A DNA stretch of 64,000 bases from Myxococcales bacterium (GTDB taxonomy: Bacteria; Myxococcota_A; Polyangia; Polyangiales; Polyangiaceae), in contig JADJCA010000012.1 of assembly GCA_016703425.1 (NCBI GenBank), positions 124,001-188,000 of the forward strand, read 5' to 3'. Made by a program: the position numbers and the translations under genes. The notes beneath the pieces are model-generated. The model saw only the letters and a program-made list of their open reading frames with translations, did no database searches and had not been told where the DNA came from. Of the stretch, positions 25,044 through 33,618 are shown in pieces (positions within the stretch are counted from its first letter, which is position 1; every line of letters begins with the position of its first letter).

Positions 25044-26426
25044 ATGGACGCCGACTTCAGGACCGTCATCGAACCCTTCCGCATCAAATCGGTTGAGCCC
25101 ATTCGCATGACGACGCGCGAAGAGCGCGCGGCTCGCCTCGCGGAGGCTGGCTACAACCTCTTCGCGCTCCATTCCGACGACGTCCTCATCGACTTGCTCA
25201 CCGACTCGGGCACGGGCGCCATGTCTGCGGAGCAGTGGGCGGCCATCCAGCGCGGCGACGAGAGCTACGCCGGATCGCCGTCTTTCTACCGCTTCGATGC
25301 AGCCGTGAAGGAGCTCTTTCCTTTCCGTCATGTCATCCCGACGCATCAAGGGCGCGCCGCCGAGAAGATCCTCTTCTCGACGGTCGGCGGCGCCGGGAAG
25401 GTCATTCCCAGCAACACGCACTTCGACACGACGCGCGCCAACGTGGAGTGGAGCGGCGCCCGCGCCGTCGATCTCGTCATCGCGGAGGGGCGCGTGCCGT
25501 CGTCGCGGCATCCCTTCAAGGGCAACATGGACGTGGAGGCCCTCGAGCGACTGCTTGAGGTCGAGGCGGAGCGTCGTAGCGTCCCTGTCGTCATGCTCAC
25601 CGTGACGAACAACTCGGGAGGTGGCCAGCCGGTGAGCCTCGCGAACATTCACGCGGTGCGCGCCGTGACCGAGCGCTTTGGCGTACCGCTCTTCCTCGAC
25701 GGATGCCGCTTCGCCGAGAACGCGTTTTTCATTCGCGAACGAGAGGCTGGGCAAGAGGGCAGGGACATCGTCGCCATCGTCCGCGAGATGGCCTCGTGTT
25801 TCGACGGCATGACCATGTCGGCCAAGAAGGACGGCCTCGCGAACATTGGCGGCTGGCTCGCCATGAACGACGACGAGCTCGCGCGAAAGTGCCGCAACGT
25901 GCTCATTCTTACGGAGGGCTTTCCCACCTATGGCGGCCTCGCGGGCCGCGATCTCGAGGCCATCGCGCAAGGGCTCCGTGAGGTCGTTCGCGAGGACTAC
26001 CTTCGCTACCGGATTCGCTCCACCGAATACCTGGGCTTGGGCCTCGAGCGGGCCGGCATCCCCATCGTCGTCCCCGTCGGCGGGCACGCCGTCTACCTCG
26101 ACGCGCGCGGGCTCCTGCCGCACATCCCGCCGCTCGAATACCCGGGGCAAGCGCTCGCCGCGTCGCTCTACTTAGAGGGCGGCGTCCGCGGCTGCGAGAT
26201 CGGAACCGTGATGTTCGGTCGCGCGCCCGACGGGACGGAGAAGGCCGGCGCGATGGATCTCGTCCGCCTCGCGCTGCCGCGGCGGACCTACACGCAGGCG
26301 CACATCGACTACGTCATCGAGGTGGCGGCGCGCGTGAAGGCCCGCGCATCGTCACTCAAGGGGATGCGCATCGCCTACGAGCCGCCGGCGCTGCGCCACT
26401 TCTCCGCGCGCTTCGCGCCGCTCTGA
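25044..26426 (+). CDS. tnaA: tryptophanase (tryptophan indole-lyase)
   Basis: 460-aa PLP enzyme of the beta-eliminating lyase family; splits tryptophan to indole, pyruvate and ammonia. The PLP lysine lies in MSAKKDGLANIGG. Two positions that separate tryptophanase from tyrosine phenol-lyase favour tryptophanase: Asp in HFDTTRANVEW (Thr in the phenol-lyase) and Ile in VRGCEIGTV (Arg in the phenol-lyase). Other segments (GFPTYGGLAGRDLEA, VPVGGHAVYLDAR) are closer to phenol-lyase, so it is an intermediate sequence. No TnaC-like leader or TnaB permease is next to it. Start ATG 25044; length matches the family. Confidence 0.88.
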   Translation: MDADFRTVIEPFRIKSVEPIRMTTREERAARLAEAGYNLFALHSDDVLIDLLTDSGTGAMSAEQWAAIQRGDESYAGSPSFYRFDAAVKELFPFRHVIPTHQGRAAEKILFSTVGGAGKVIPSNTHFDTTRANVEWSGARAVDLVIAEGRVPSSRHPFKGNMDVEALERLLEVEAERRSVPVVMLTVTNNSGGGQPVSLANIHAVRAVTERFGVPLFLDGCRFAENAFFIREREAGQEGRDIVAIVREMASCFDGMTMSAKKDGLANIGGWLAMNDDELARKCRNVLILTEGFPTYGGLAGRDLEAIAQGLREVVREDYLRYRIRSTEYLGLGLERAGIPIVVPVGGHAVYLDARGLLPHIPPLEYPGQALAASLYLEGGVRGCEIGTVMFGRAPDGTEKAGAMDLVRLALPRRTYTQAHIDYVIEVAARVKARASSLKGMRIAYEPPALRHFSARFAPL

Positions 26427-26587
26427 GTGAGGGCGCGGCGATTCGGGCGACGCCGCGAGGTGGCTCGCCGCGGCTTGCCCCTGTCCGTGGCCGTCCGCTT
26501 CTGGCCATGGACGGGGAGCGAACGAGGAAAACGTAGCGATCTCGCCGAGACGAAGGCGGCACGACGCGCGCATGCGCGAGAGCCATG

Positions 26588-27568
26588 ATGGCTTACGGCC
26601 TCTTGATGCTCCTCGTGGTGCTGGCCGCGTGCGGCGATCCCGTCGCCTCGCCGCCGTTGCCCGCCCCGCGAGCCCGCGACCCGGACGCGGGTGAGAGCGC
26701 ATCGCCGCGCTTTGACGTCGCGAGACCGCCGCCGGGCGTCCCCGATGACGGGAAGACCTCGGGGCTCGTCCTTCTTGAGGTGCGCGGCTCCGCTCCATGT
26801 GGCGCCGCGCTCATCGCCTCGAATGTCGCCTTGGTACCGGCCTCGTGCGTGCTGCGAAGCGCGTGTCGCGCCGTCGCGCCAGAGGCCCTCGTCTTGCGCA
26901 GCGGCGACACGTCGCGGGAGGTGCTCCCTGGCGCTCGCGAGATCATCGCCGCCGATCCCTGCGAGCGCGACGCCCTCGCGGCCATCGTACTGGACGGCCA
27001 AGCCGACGGCCTGGCGCCGTTCGCGCCGCGCGGGCATCCGGCGGAGGCCGGCGAACACGTGCGCGTCGTGTCGTTCACCGCGGAGCGTCCGCATCTCCGA
27101 CTGCTCCGCGATCACGTCACCTTTCGCGAGGCGGAGCGAGCCGTCGCGACGCTCGACGCCGAAGGCTGCGGCGCGCTTCCCGGCGCCGTCGCCATCGACG
27201 AGGGGTCCGGCGAGCTCGTTGGCCTGTCGGCGCCCGTCGTGACGTGCGCGTCGTTCGCCTTCTTGCAGCTCGACGCCTGGAGGTCGCTGCGCGATCTCGC
27301 CGTGGCTCACGGTGTCCTTGCGGCGAAGGACGCCGATGGCGGAGTCGGACCCGGCGGTCCCTCGCGCCGCGGCAAGGCCCAGAAACCCATCACCGACCTC
27401 CATGGCGATTGCAGCGAGGGCCTGCAGTGCGCCGCCGGGGTCTGCGTCCTCGAAGGCGCGGCTGGCTACTGCTCCCGTCCCTGCGGTGGAGGCGATCGGT
27501 GCCCGGCGGGCTACCGCTGCCAACACCCTCCCGCCGAATCCCTCAGCGCCTGCGTCGCCGTTCGTTGA
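26588..27568 (+). CDS. lipoprotein with degenerate trypsin-like domain
   Basis: About 326 aa. Lipobox VLAAC with Cys15. The middle resembles a chymotrypsin-fold protease: CGAALIASNVALVPASCVLR corresponds to the usual CGGTLI...TAAHC block, but the catalytic His is replaced by Ser (ASC). The Asp region is DALAAIVLD. The GDSGGP serine loop is replaced by CGALPGAVAIDEG, so Ser is missing. It should be catalytically dead. The C-terminus is a small Cys-rich module (six or more Cys, CSEGLQCAAGVCV, CSRPCGGGDRC). An in-frame ATG one codon earlier is equally possible. Confidence 0.72.
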   Translation: MAYGLLMLLVVLAACGDPVASPPLPAPRARDPDAGESASPRFDVARPPPGVPDDGKTSGLVLLEVRGSAPCGAALIASNVALVPASCVLRSACRAVAPEALVLRSGDTSREVLPGAREIIAADPCERDALAAIVLDGQADGLAPFAPRGHPAEAGEHVRVVSFTAERPHLRLLRDHVTFREAERAVATLDAEGCGALPGAVAIDEGSGELVGLSAPVVTCASFAFLQLDAWRSLRDLAVAHGVLAAKDADGGVGPGGPSRRGKAQKPITDLHGDCSEGLQCAAGVCVLEGAAGYCSRPCGGGDRCPAGYRCQHPPAESLSACVAVR

Positions 27569-27641
27569 AGCGAGGCTGCCGTGGGCCTCCGGCGTCGTTC
27601 TCGGTTCATGACGGCTGAGCGTTGCGCTATGCCAAGAGGCG

Positions 27642-28799
27642 ATGGACTTCACCCTCTCTGAGCACCACGCGCTCCTCAAAAAGACCGTCTCGGATTTCGC
27701 CAAGTCCGAGGTGCTTCCGTACGCGCAGACGTGGGACCGCGAAGAGCGTTTCCCGCACGAGGTGATGCCCAAGCTCGCGGCGTTGGGGCTGTTGGGCATC
27801 CGCATTCCCGAGGAATACGGCGGCTCCGGCATGGACACGACGAGCTACGCCATCTGCGTCGAAGAGATTGCCAGGGTCGACGGCTCGTTGGCGCTCACGG
27901 TCGCTTCGCACAACGGGCTCGGCACCGGGCACATCCTCGCGTTTGGCAACGAGGCGCAGAAGCAGAAGTACCTGCCGAAGGCCGCCGCCGGCGAGTGGCT
28001 CGCGGCGTGGGCCCTCACGGAGCCGGGCAGCGGCAGCGACTCGGCGGGCCTCATGACCACCGCGCGCCGCCACGCCGATGGCCGAGGTGACGGATGGCTC
28101 ATCAACGGCACCAAGATGTTCATCACGCAGGGCAGCGTCGGTGGGTTCTGCGTGGTCCTCGCGCGCACCAACCCCGATGCCCCGAAACAGAAGGGCATCA
28201 CGGCCTTCGTCGTCGATCGCGGCACGTCGGGTTTCTCCGCGTCGAAGCACTTGGAGAAGCTCGGTTGTCGCTCCAGCGACACGGTGGAGCTCACCTTTGA
28301 AGACGTGTTCGTCCCCGACACGGCGCGCATCGGCGAGGTGGACCACGGCTTTACCGACACCATGAAGATCCTCGACCGCGGCCGCATTTCCATCGCCGCG
28401 ATGGCGCTCGGCCTCGGCTACGGCGCCCTCGACATGGCCGTCGCATACGCGAAGGAACGAAAGCAGTTCGGCAAGCCCATCGCGGACTTTCAGGCCATCA
28501 AGTGGATGTTCGCCGACAGCAAGACCGAGCTCGACGCCGCGAGCTTGCTCACGTACCGCGCCGCGTGGCTCGCCGACCAAGGCTTGCCCTACTCGCGCGA
28601 GGCCTCCATGGCGAAGCTCTACGCCAGCGAGGCGTCGACGCGCGCCTGCAACCGGTCGCTTCAAGTGCACGGCGGTTACGGCTACACGCGCGAGTTCAAC
28701 GTCGAGCGCCACCTGCGCGACGCGAAGATCTGCGAGATCGGCGAGGGAACCAGCGAGGTTCAGCGCATGGTCATCGCGAAACACGTCCTGCGCGGTTGA
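27642..28799 (+). CDS. acyl-CoA dehydrogenase
   Basis: 385-aa FAD enzyme that oxidises acyl-CoA to trans-2-enoyl-CoA and passes electrons to ETF. Visible: the N-terminal helical domain, ALTEPGSGSDSAGLMTTA (FAD/substrate loop, residues about 125-142), FITQGSVGG, and the C-terminal QVHGGYGYTREF with catalytic-Glu segment ICEIGEGTSEVQRM. Length is typical (about 380). Chain-length preference cannot be read. No ETF or other beta-oxidation gene is adjacent. Confidence 0.94.
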   Translation: MDFTLSEHHALLKKTVSDFAKSEVLPYAQTWDREERFPHEVMPKLAALGLLGIRIPEEYGGSGMDTTSYAICVEEIARVDGSLALTVASHNGLGTGHILAFGNEAQKQKYLPKAAAGEWLAAWALTEPGSGSDSAGLMTTARRHADGRGDGWLINGTKMFITQGSVGGFCVVLARTNPDAPKQKGITAFVVDRGTSGFSASKHLEKLGCRSSDTVELTFEDVFVPDTARIGEVDHGFTDTMKILDRGRISIAAMALGLGYGALDMAVAYAKERKQFGKPIADFQAIKWMFADSKTELDAASLLTYRAAWLADQGLPYSREASMAKLYASEASTRACNRSLQVHGGYGYTREFNVERHLRDAKICEIGEGTSEVQRMVIAKHVLRG

Positions 28800-28820
28800 C
28801 GGGCGCCGGCGCATTTTTTT
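28789..28820 (+). terminator. possible intrinsic terminator after acyl-CoA dehydrogenase
   Basis: TGCGCGG at 28789-28795 can pair with CCGGCGCA at 28806-28813 with one bulge, followed by a run of seven Ts (28813-28820 region). The stem overlaps the stop codon of the acyl-CoA dehydrogenase. The T-run is clear; the stem is imperfect. Confidence 0.4.
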
Positions 28821-28854
28821 GGTCTCGCTACGGCTCTGCTAGCCTGCCGCCTGC

Positions 28855-31800
28855 GTGGTCAAGAAGATCGTCGACTTTGCCGTCGAGAGCCGGCTAGCGG
28901 TGCTCGTCGTTTCGCTGGGCCTCCTTGTGTGGGGCACCTTCGCGCTGAGCGCGCTGACGATCGAAGCGTTTCCCGACCCCACCGACACGCAGGTTCAAGT
29001 CATCACGCGCCACCCGGGTCAGCCGGCCGAGGAGATGGAGCGTCAGGTGTCGATCCCCATCGAGCGGGTCGTGAACGGCATGCCCGGTCTGGCCCGCGTT
29101 CGAAGCATCAACATCTTCGGCTTGTCGTACGTCACGCTCACCTTCAAAGACGGCATCGACATCTACTTCGCACGGGCCCAGACGACCGAGCGGCTGCGGC
29201 TCGCCAATCTCCCTGAGTCGGTGAAGCCAGAGCTGGGGTCGGTGTCGACGCCCATCGGCGAAATCTTCCGCTACACGCTCACGTCCGAGACGGACGACCC
29301 CTTGGAGCTTCGCACGCTCCAGGATTGGCTCGTTAGGCCCCGCCTCTTGCAGGTCGAGGGCGTCGCCGACGTCGTCGTCATGGGCGGCCTCGTGCGCGAA
29401 ATCGCCGTTCACCCCGACCCCGTGGCCATGGCCGCCAAGCGCCTCACCATGGCCGATTTGGCGCAGGCGCTCGAAGGCTCGAGCGTCAACGCGTCGGGTG
29501 GCGTCATCGAGCGAGGCACGGAGCAGCTCGTCATTCGCAGCCAGGGTCTCTTCAACGATCGCGGCGACATCGGCCGCGTGGCCGTGGCGACGCGCGGCGG
29601 CACACCCATTTACGTGAGCGACGTCGCTTCCGTGCGCGTCGCATGGCAGCCGCGCGAGGGCATCGTGGCCCGCGCCGAGAACCGCGACGCCGTCGAGGGC
29701 ATCGTCCTCATGCGCCGCGGCGAGAACCCGTCGCGCGTCCTCGCGGCGGTGCGCAGCAAGGTGGCCGAGCTGAACGGGCAGATCCTCCCCAAGGGGACCA
29801 AGATCAACGTCTTTTACGACCGCACCGAGCTCGTCGACAAGACGCTCAGCACCGTCACGCGAAACCTCGTCGAGGGCGCTGTGCTGGTGGTGCTCGTGCT
29901 CGTCGCCTTCTTGATGGATTTCGGCGCCGCCATGGTCGTCGCGGCGCTCATCCCCCTCTCGCTCGCGGCAGCCTTTGGCTACCTCTACGCGCGCGGCATG
30001 AGCGCGAACCTCCTGTCGATGGGCTCGCTCGACTTCGGCATCATCGTCGACGGCGCCGTCGTCATCATCGAGTCCATCGCGTTCAAGATGGCGAGCGACG
30101 CGGCGGGCCGACAGCCCGCGGGCCGCGTGCAAGACCGCGTCGCAGCGGCGGTCAACGAGGTCGCCCGCCCAACGGTCTTCTCGCTGCTCATCATCATCGC
30201 GGCGTACCTGCCGATCTTCCTCTTGGAGCGCGTCGAGGGCCGCATCTTCGCGCCCATGGCGCACACGGTGGTGGCGGCGCTCGTAGGGTCGCTGCTCCTC
30301 TCGGTCACGCTCGTGCCGGTCCTCGCGACGTACGTGTACCGGAAGCCGAAGAAGCACCGCGAGTCGCCGCTGCTCCGCGCCGCGCTTTACGCCTACGTGC
30401 CCACGTTGCGTGGCGCGCTGCGACGGCCCTGGATCGTCCTGTCGGCGGCCGTCCTCTCGCTGTCCTTGGCGCTTGGACTCCTCGCGCGCCTCGGCACGGA
30501 GTTTCTGCCGGAGCTGAACGAAGGCGCGATGTACTTGACCTTCACGCTCCCGGGGAACTCATCGCTCAACGAAGGGAGGCGCCTTGAGCCCGTGCTCAGC
30601 GCCGTCATCAGCACATACCCGGAGGTCGAGTCTTCGCTCAGTCAACTCGGGCGCCCCGAAGACGGGACCGATCCTGTGTTGCCGAACAACCTCGAGTTCT
30701 TCGTCAGGCTGAAGCCCGAAGATCAGTGGCGTCCCGAGTTCAAGAACCTAGGCATGCTCATGGAGTCGATGGAGCACACGCTGTCGGCCGTACCGGGGAC
30801 CGACGTGAACTTCTCCCAGCCCATTCGCGACAACGTGAACGAGAGCATCGCAGGCCAGTTCGGTCAGGTGGCGCTAAAGATCTTCTCGGCCGATCTCGAG
30901 CAACTCCAGAGCGCGGCGGGGAAGGCGCAGACGGCCCTCGCGAAGGTGCGGGGCGTGGCTGACCTCGCCATCGTCAAGACAGGCGAGGCGCCGCAGCTCT
31001 TGGTGCGCCCCAAGCGCGAGATGCTCGGCCGCTTCGATCTCTCGATGCAGGACATCCAGAGCTTCCTCGCGACGGCGCTCGGGGGGCGCGACGTCGGTGA
31101 GCTTTGGGAAGGGGATCGCGTATTTCCGATCACCGTTCGCCTCGCCGGCGGGGCGCGAGAGACGACGGAGCAGCTCGCGGCGCTTCGCCTTCCGTCGAAG
31201 AGCGGCGCGCTCGTGCCGCTCAGCTCCGTGGCGGACATCTCGGTCGAGTACGGGCGCGCCGCCATCAACCGCGAGAACGGGCAGCGCTATGTGGGTCTTC
31301 GCATGAACGTTCGAGGGCGCGACCTCGGCTCGTTCGTAGACGAGGCGCGCCGTTCAGTGCGCGAAGCGCTCGCCGCCGAGCAAGGCATGACGGTGACGTG
31401 GGGCGGGGAGTTTGAGTCGAAAGAGCGCGCCTTGAAGCGTCTCGCCGTCGTCGTCCCCATTTCGCTGGTGGTCACCTTCCTCCTGCTCTTCAACGCCTTC
31501 CGGTCCGCGGCACTGGCGGTGCTCGTTCTTCTGAACGTTCCCTTCGCGCTGGTGGGCGGCGCTGTGGGGCTGTGGATCTTCCACATGCCCGTCTCCATCG
31601 CCGCCGCCGTTGGCTTCATCGCGCTCATTGGCCAGGCGTCCCTCAACGGCGTCCTCGTGCTCTCGGCCATCGAGGTGCACCGCATCAACGGCCTGCCCAT
31701 CGACCAAGCGATCTTGCTTGGCGCGAGCGAGCGCCTTCGTCCCGTGCTCATGACGGCGGCGCTCGCGGCGCTCGGGCTCGTGCCCGCCGCGTTCTCCCGC

Positions 31801-31974
31801 GCCATGGGGGCGGAGATGCAGAGGCCGATGGCCGTCGTGATCGTGGGGGGGACCATCTCGGCCGCGCTGTTGACGCTCATCGTGCTGCCCATCGCATACC
31901 GCATTGGTGTGCAGTGGATGCTCCGGGCGAAGGAGCTGATGCCCAGCTTGCGACGAGCGCCGGAGCAGCCGTAG
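28855..31974 (+). CDS. HME-type RND efflux permease (CzcA/CusA-like)
   Basis: 1039 aa, GTG start. RND proteins export substrates from periplasm or inner membrane using the proton gradient. Twelve TM helices are visible in two halves, each with a large periplasmic loop. The TM4 motif SLDFGIIVDGAVVIIES keeps the Asp/Asp/Glu relay typical of heavy-metal exporters (CzcA, CusA). The N-terminus IEAFPDPTDTQVQV and GQPAEEMERQVSIPIE are also HME-like. No membrane fusion protein or outer-membrane channel gene is next to it, so the partners must be elsewhere. Metal specificity is not assigned. Confidence 0.93.
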   Translation: MVKKIVDFAVESRLAVLVVSLGLLVWGTFALSALTIEAFPDPTDTQVQVITRHPGQPAEEMERQVSIPIERVVNGMPGLARVRSINIFGLSYVTLTFKDGIDIYFARAQTTERLRLANLPESVKPELGSVSTPIGEIFRYTLTSETDDPLELRTLQDWLVRPRLLQVEGVADVVVMGGLVREIAVHPDPVAMAAKRLTMADLAQALEGSSVNASGGVIERGTEQLVIRSQGLFNDRGDIGRVAVATRGGTPIYVSDVASVRVAWQPREGIVARAENRDAVEGIVLMRRGENPSRVLAAVRSKVAELNGQILPKGTKINVFYDRTELVDKTLSTVTRNLVEGAVLVVLVLVAFLMDFGAAMVVAALIPLSLAAAFGYLYARGMSANLLSMGSLDFGIIVDGAVVIIESIAFKMASDAAGRQPAGRVQDRVAAAVNEVARPTVFSLLIIIAAYLPIFLLERVEGRIFAPMAHTVVAALVGSLLLSVTLVPVLATYVYRKPKKHRESPLLRAALYAYVPTLRGALRRPWIVLSAAVLSLSLALGLLARLGTEFLPELNEGAMYLTFTLPGNSSLNEGRRLEPVLSAVISTYPEVESSLSQLGRPEDGTDPVLPNNLEFFVRLKPEDQWRPEFKNLGMLMESMEHTLSAVPGTDVNFSQPIRDNVNESIAGQFGQVALKIFSADLEQLQSAAGKAQTALAKVRGVADLAIVKTGEAPQLLVRPKREMLGRFDLSMQDIQSFLATALGGRDVGELWEGDRVFPITVRLAGGARETTEQLAALRLPSKSGALVPLSSVADISVEYGRAAINRENGQRYVGLRMNVRGRDLGSFVDEARRSVREALAAEQGMTVTWGGEFESKERALKRLAVVVPISLVVTFLLLFNAFRSAALAVLVLLNVPFALVGGAVGLWIFHMPVSIAAAVGFIALIGQASLNGVLVLSAIEVHRINGLPIDQAILLGASERLRPVLMTAALAALGLVPAAFSRAMGAEMQRPMAVVIVGGTISAALLTLIVLPIAYRIGVQWMLRAKELMPSLRRAPEQP

Positions 31975-32041
31975 AGGGGACCCCCCACCTCACCGCGCCC
32001 CCGACCGCGACGCGGATCACGACCCGGGCTATCCTTGCGCG

Positions 32042-32767
32042 TTGGCGACGAAACCCTTTGCCTTGATCGGCGCCCTCGCGCTCCTTGCGACGACGGCGTC
32101 GGCCGATGAGAAGCCTCGCGCGTCGACGGCTCCGGGCGTCGGCCCGCGTCGCGACGCGCGCAAGTGCGCCGAACAAGTGGCGCAAACGTTCCTCATCCGT
32201 AGCCACTGGTTTCGGGGCACGTCACCGGAGGACAAGGCGCAGGGGGCGAAGCTTCACGAGGAAGCGATCCGCTACCGCACGGAGAAGTACGGGTACTTTC
32301 ACGGCTTCGGCAAGCGAGAGTGGAACACGAAGACCCCGCGGGACTTCGCGACGGAGACGACCTTCTTCGGGCTGCCGCTGACGCTGCACGCGAAGGTGGC
32401 GCCGGCGCTGCGATGCGTGGAGCGCGCCCTCGAGGAGAGCGGCGCGGCGGCTCGTTACAAGCCGAGGCTGCTCAACGGCTTGCGCACAAAGAACACCTTT
32501 CACGGTGGCGAGGTCTCGAACCACGTCTACGGCATCGCGCTCGACATCGACGCGGACCAAAACCCTTGTTGCGGCTGCGCAGGGAAGCTCCGCGAGCACC
32601 CGCAGTGCAAGAAGCCTGTCGCTTCGGTCTTTCAGAAGGCGAAGATCCCCAAGGAGTGGGTCGACACCTTCGAGCGCTACGGCTTCCACTGGCTCGGACG
32701 CGACGTGCTCGAAGACACGATGCACTTCGAGTTCTTGGGAGACCCAGACAAAGTCTTCGCGGAGTAG
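32042..32767 (+). CDS. M15-like D-Ala-D-Ala carboxypeptidase, secreted
   Basis: 241 aa, TTG start, with a signal peptide ending near TASA. The metallopeptidase motif SNHVYGIALDIDADQNP (SxHxxGxAxD) and the later DTMHFEFLG (with the second zinc His) place it with M15/VanY-like peptidases that trim cell-wall peptides. Extra Cys (CCGCAG) follow the first motif. The start is the least certain part: TTG 32042 has no good ribosome site but gives a full signal peptide. Convergent with the CBS gene after 44 nt. Confidence 0.78.
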   Translation: MATKPFALIGALALLATTASADEKPRASTAPGVGPRRDARKCAEQVAQTFLIRSHWFRGTSPEDKAQGAKLHEEAIRYRTEKYGYFHGFGKREWNTKTPRDFATETTFFGLPLTLHAKVAPALRCVERALEESGAAARYKPRLLNGLRTKNTFHGGEVSNHVYGIALDIDADQNPCCGCAGKLREHPQCKKPVASVFQKAKIPKEWVDTFERYGFHWLGRDVLEDTMHFEFLGDPDKVFAE

Positions 32768-32811
32768 CGAGAGTCGCGGCTGCCGTCCGCGCGGCCGCTC
32801 GTCGTCGGCGC

Positions 32812-33291
32812 TCAGCCCTCGAGCATGTCGCGGAGCACGCGCACGAGATCGAGCGCCGAGACGACACCCACGACCTTGCCGCCGTCGGTGACGAAGACGC
32901 GATGGATGCGACCCCGGGTCATGGTCTCTGCGGCCTCTCGGACGGGCGCGCTTGCGCGCACCTCGAAGACCATGGGGGTCATGATCTCGCGAACCTTCAT
33001 GGCGGACAGGGCGCGCACGTCGAGTCCGCGCAGATCCTCGTGCGGGAGCGGCCGGTCGAGGCTGTAGGCGTAGAGCGTCTGGTCCAGGGTGGTGGCGGCC
33101 CCCTCCGACGCTGAGCGGAGGAGATCGGTCGTCGACACGACGCCGAGGAGCTTTCCTTGCCGGTCCGTCACGGGGGCGCCGCTGATCGAGTATTCGAGCA
33201 GGAAGTCGCGGAGCTCATCGACGCTCCACTCGGCGTCCGCGGTGAGGACGTTGCGGGTCATGACTTCGGAGACGTTGAGCGTGGTCGTCAT
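32812..33291 (-). CDS. CBS-domain pair protein
   Basis: 159 aa made of two CBS motifs in tandem: VMTRNVLTADAEWSVDELRD with GAPVTDRQGKLLGVVSTTDL, and IMTPMVFEVRASAPVREAAE with RVFVTDGGKVVGVVSALDL. Together they form one Bateman module, which commonly binds adenine nucleotides. No fused catalytic domain, so it is a stand-alone sensor or regulator. No partner is indicated by the neighbours. Confidence 0.92.
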   Translation of the reverse strand: MTTTLNVSEVMTRNVLTADAEWSVDELRDFLLEYSISGAPVTDRQGKLLGVVSTTDLLRSASEGAATTLDQTLYAYSLDRPLPHEDLRGLDVRALSAMKVREIMTPMVFEVRASAPVREAAETMTRGRIHRVFVTDGGKVVGVVSALDLVRVLRDMLEG

Positions 33292-33618
33292 GGTTTGCCT
33301 GTGGCGCGCCCCGAGGGGTGGCGCGGCAGCGGTTTCGGTGTCGATGGCCCACTTCGCAAGCCCACTGCAAGCGGGGAGAGCGACTGAACCGCGGGAAGGT
33401 TAGACCACGCGAGCAGGGGAGGGGAAGGGCCGAGTCGGCGTGGAACGCGCGGCGCATCGGTGGCTCCCGCACCCCTGGACCGGCGCGCCGAATCGGTCCA
33501 CACGCCAGGCGCAGCCCACTATGCTCGCAGCGTCCCGGAGCGAAACGCGTGAAGAGCGGCGCCTTTCGCCGAGCGGTCTGACGGCGCGTCTCGTGGCGCG
33601 CGGAGGGGGCATGAGGAG
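33292..33618. other. divergent intergenic region
   Basis: 327 nt between the minus-strand CBS gene and the plus-strand FAD oxidoreductase. It should hold both promoters, but I see no hexamer pair, hairpin or repeat strong enough to name. Confidence 0.5.

Noticed and set aside
28855..31974. Assignment of the RND pump to multidrug (AcrB) type.
   Set aside because: The TM4 motif and N-terminus match heavy-metal-type HME pumps rather than HAE pumps.
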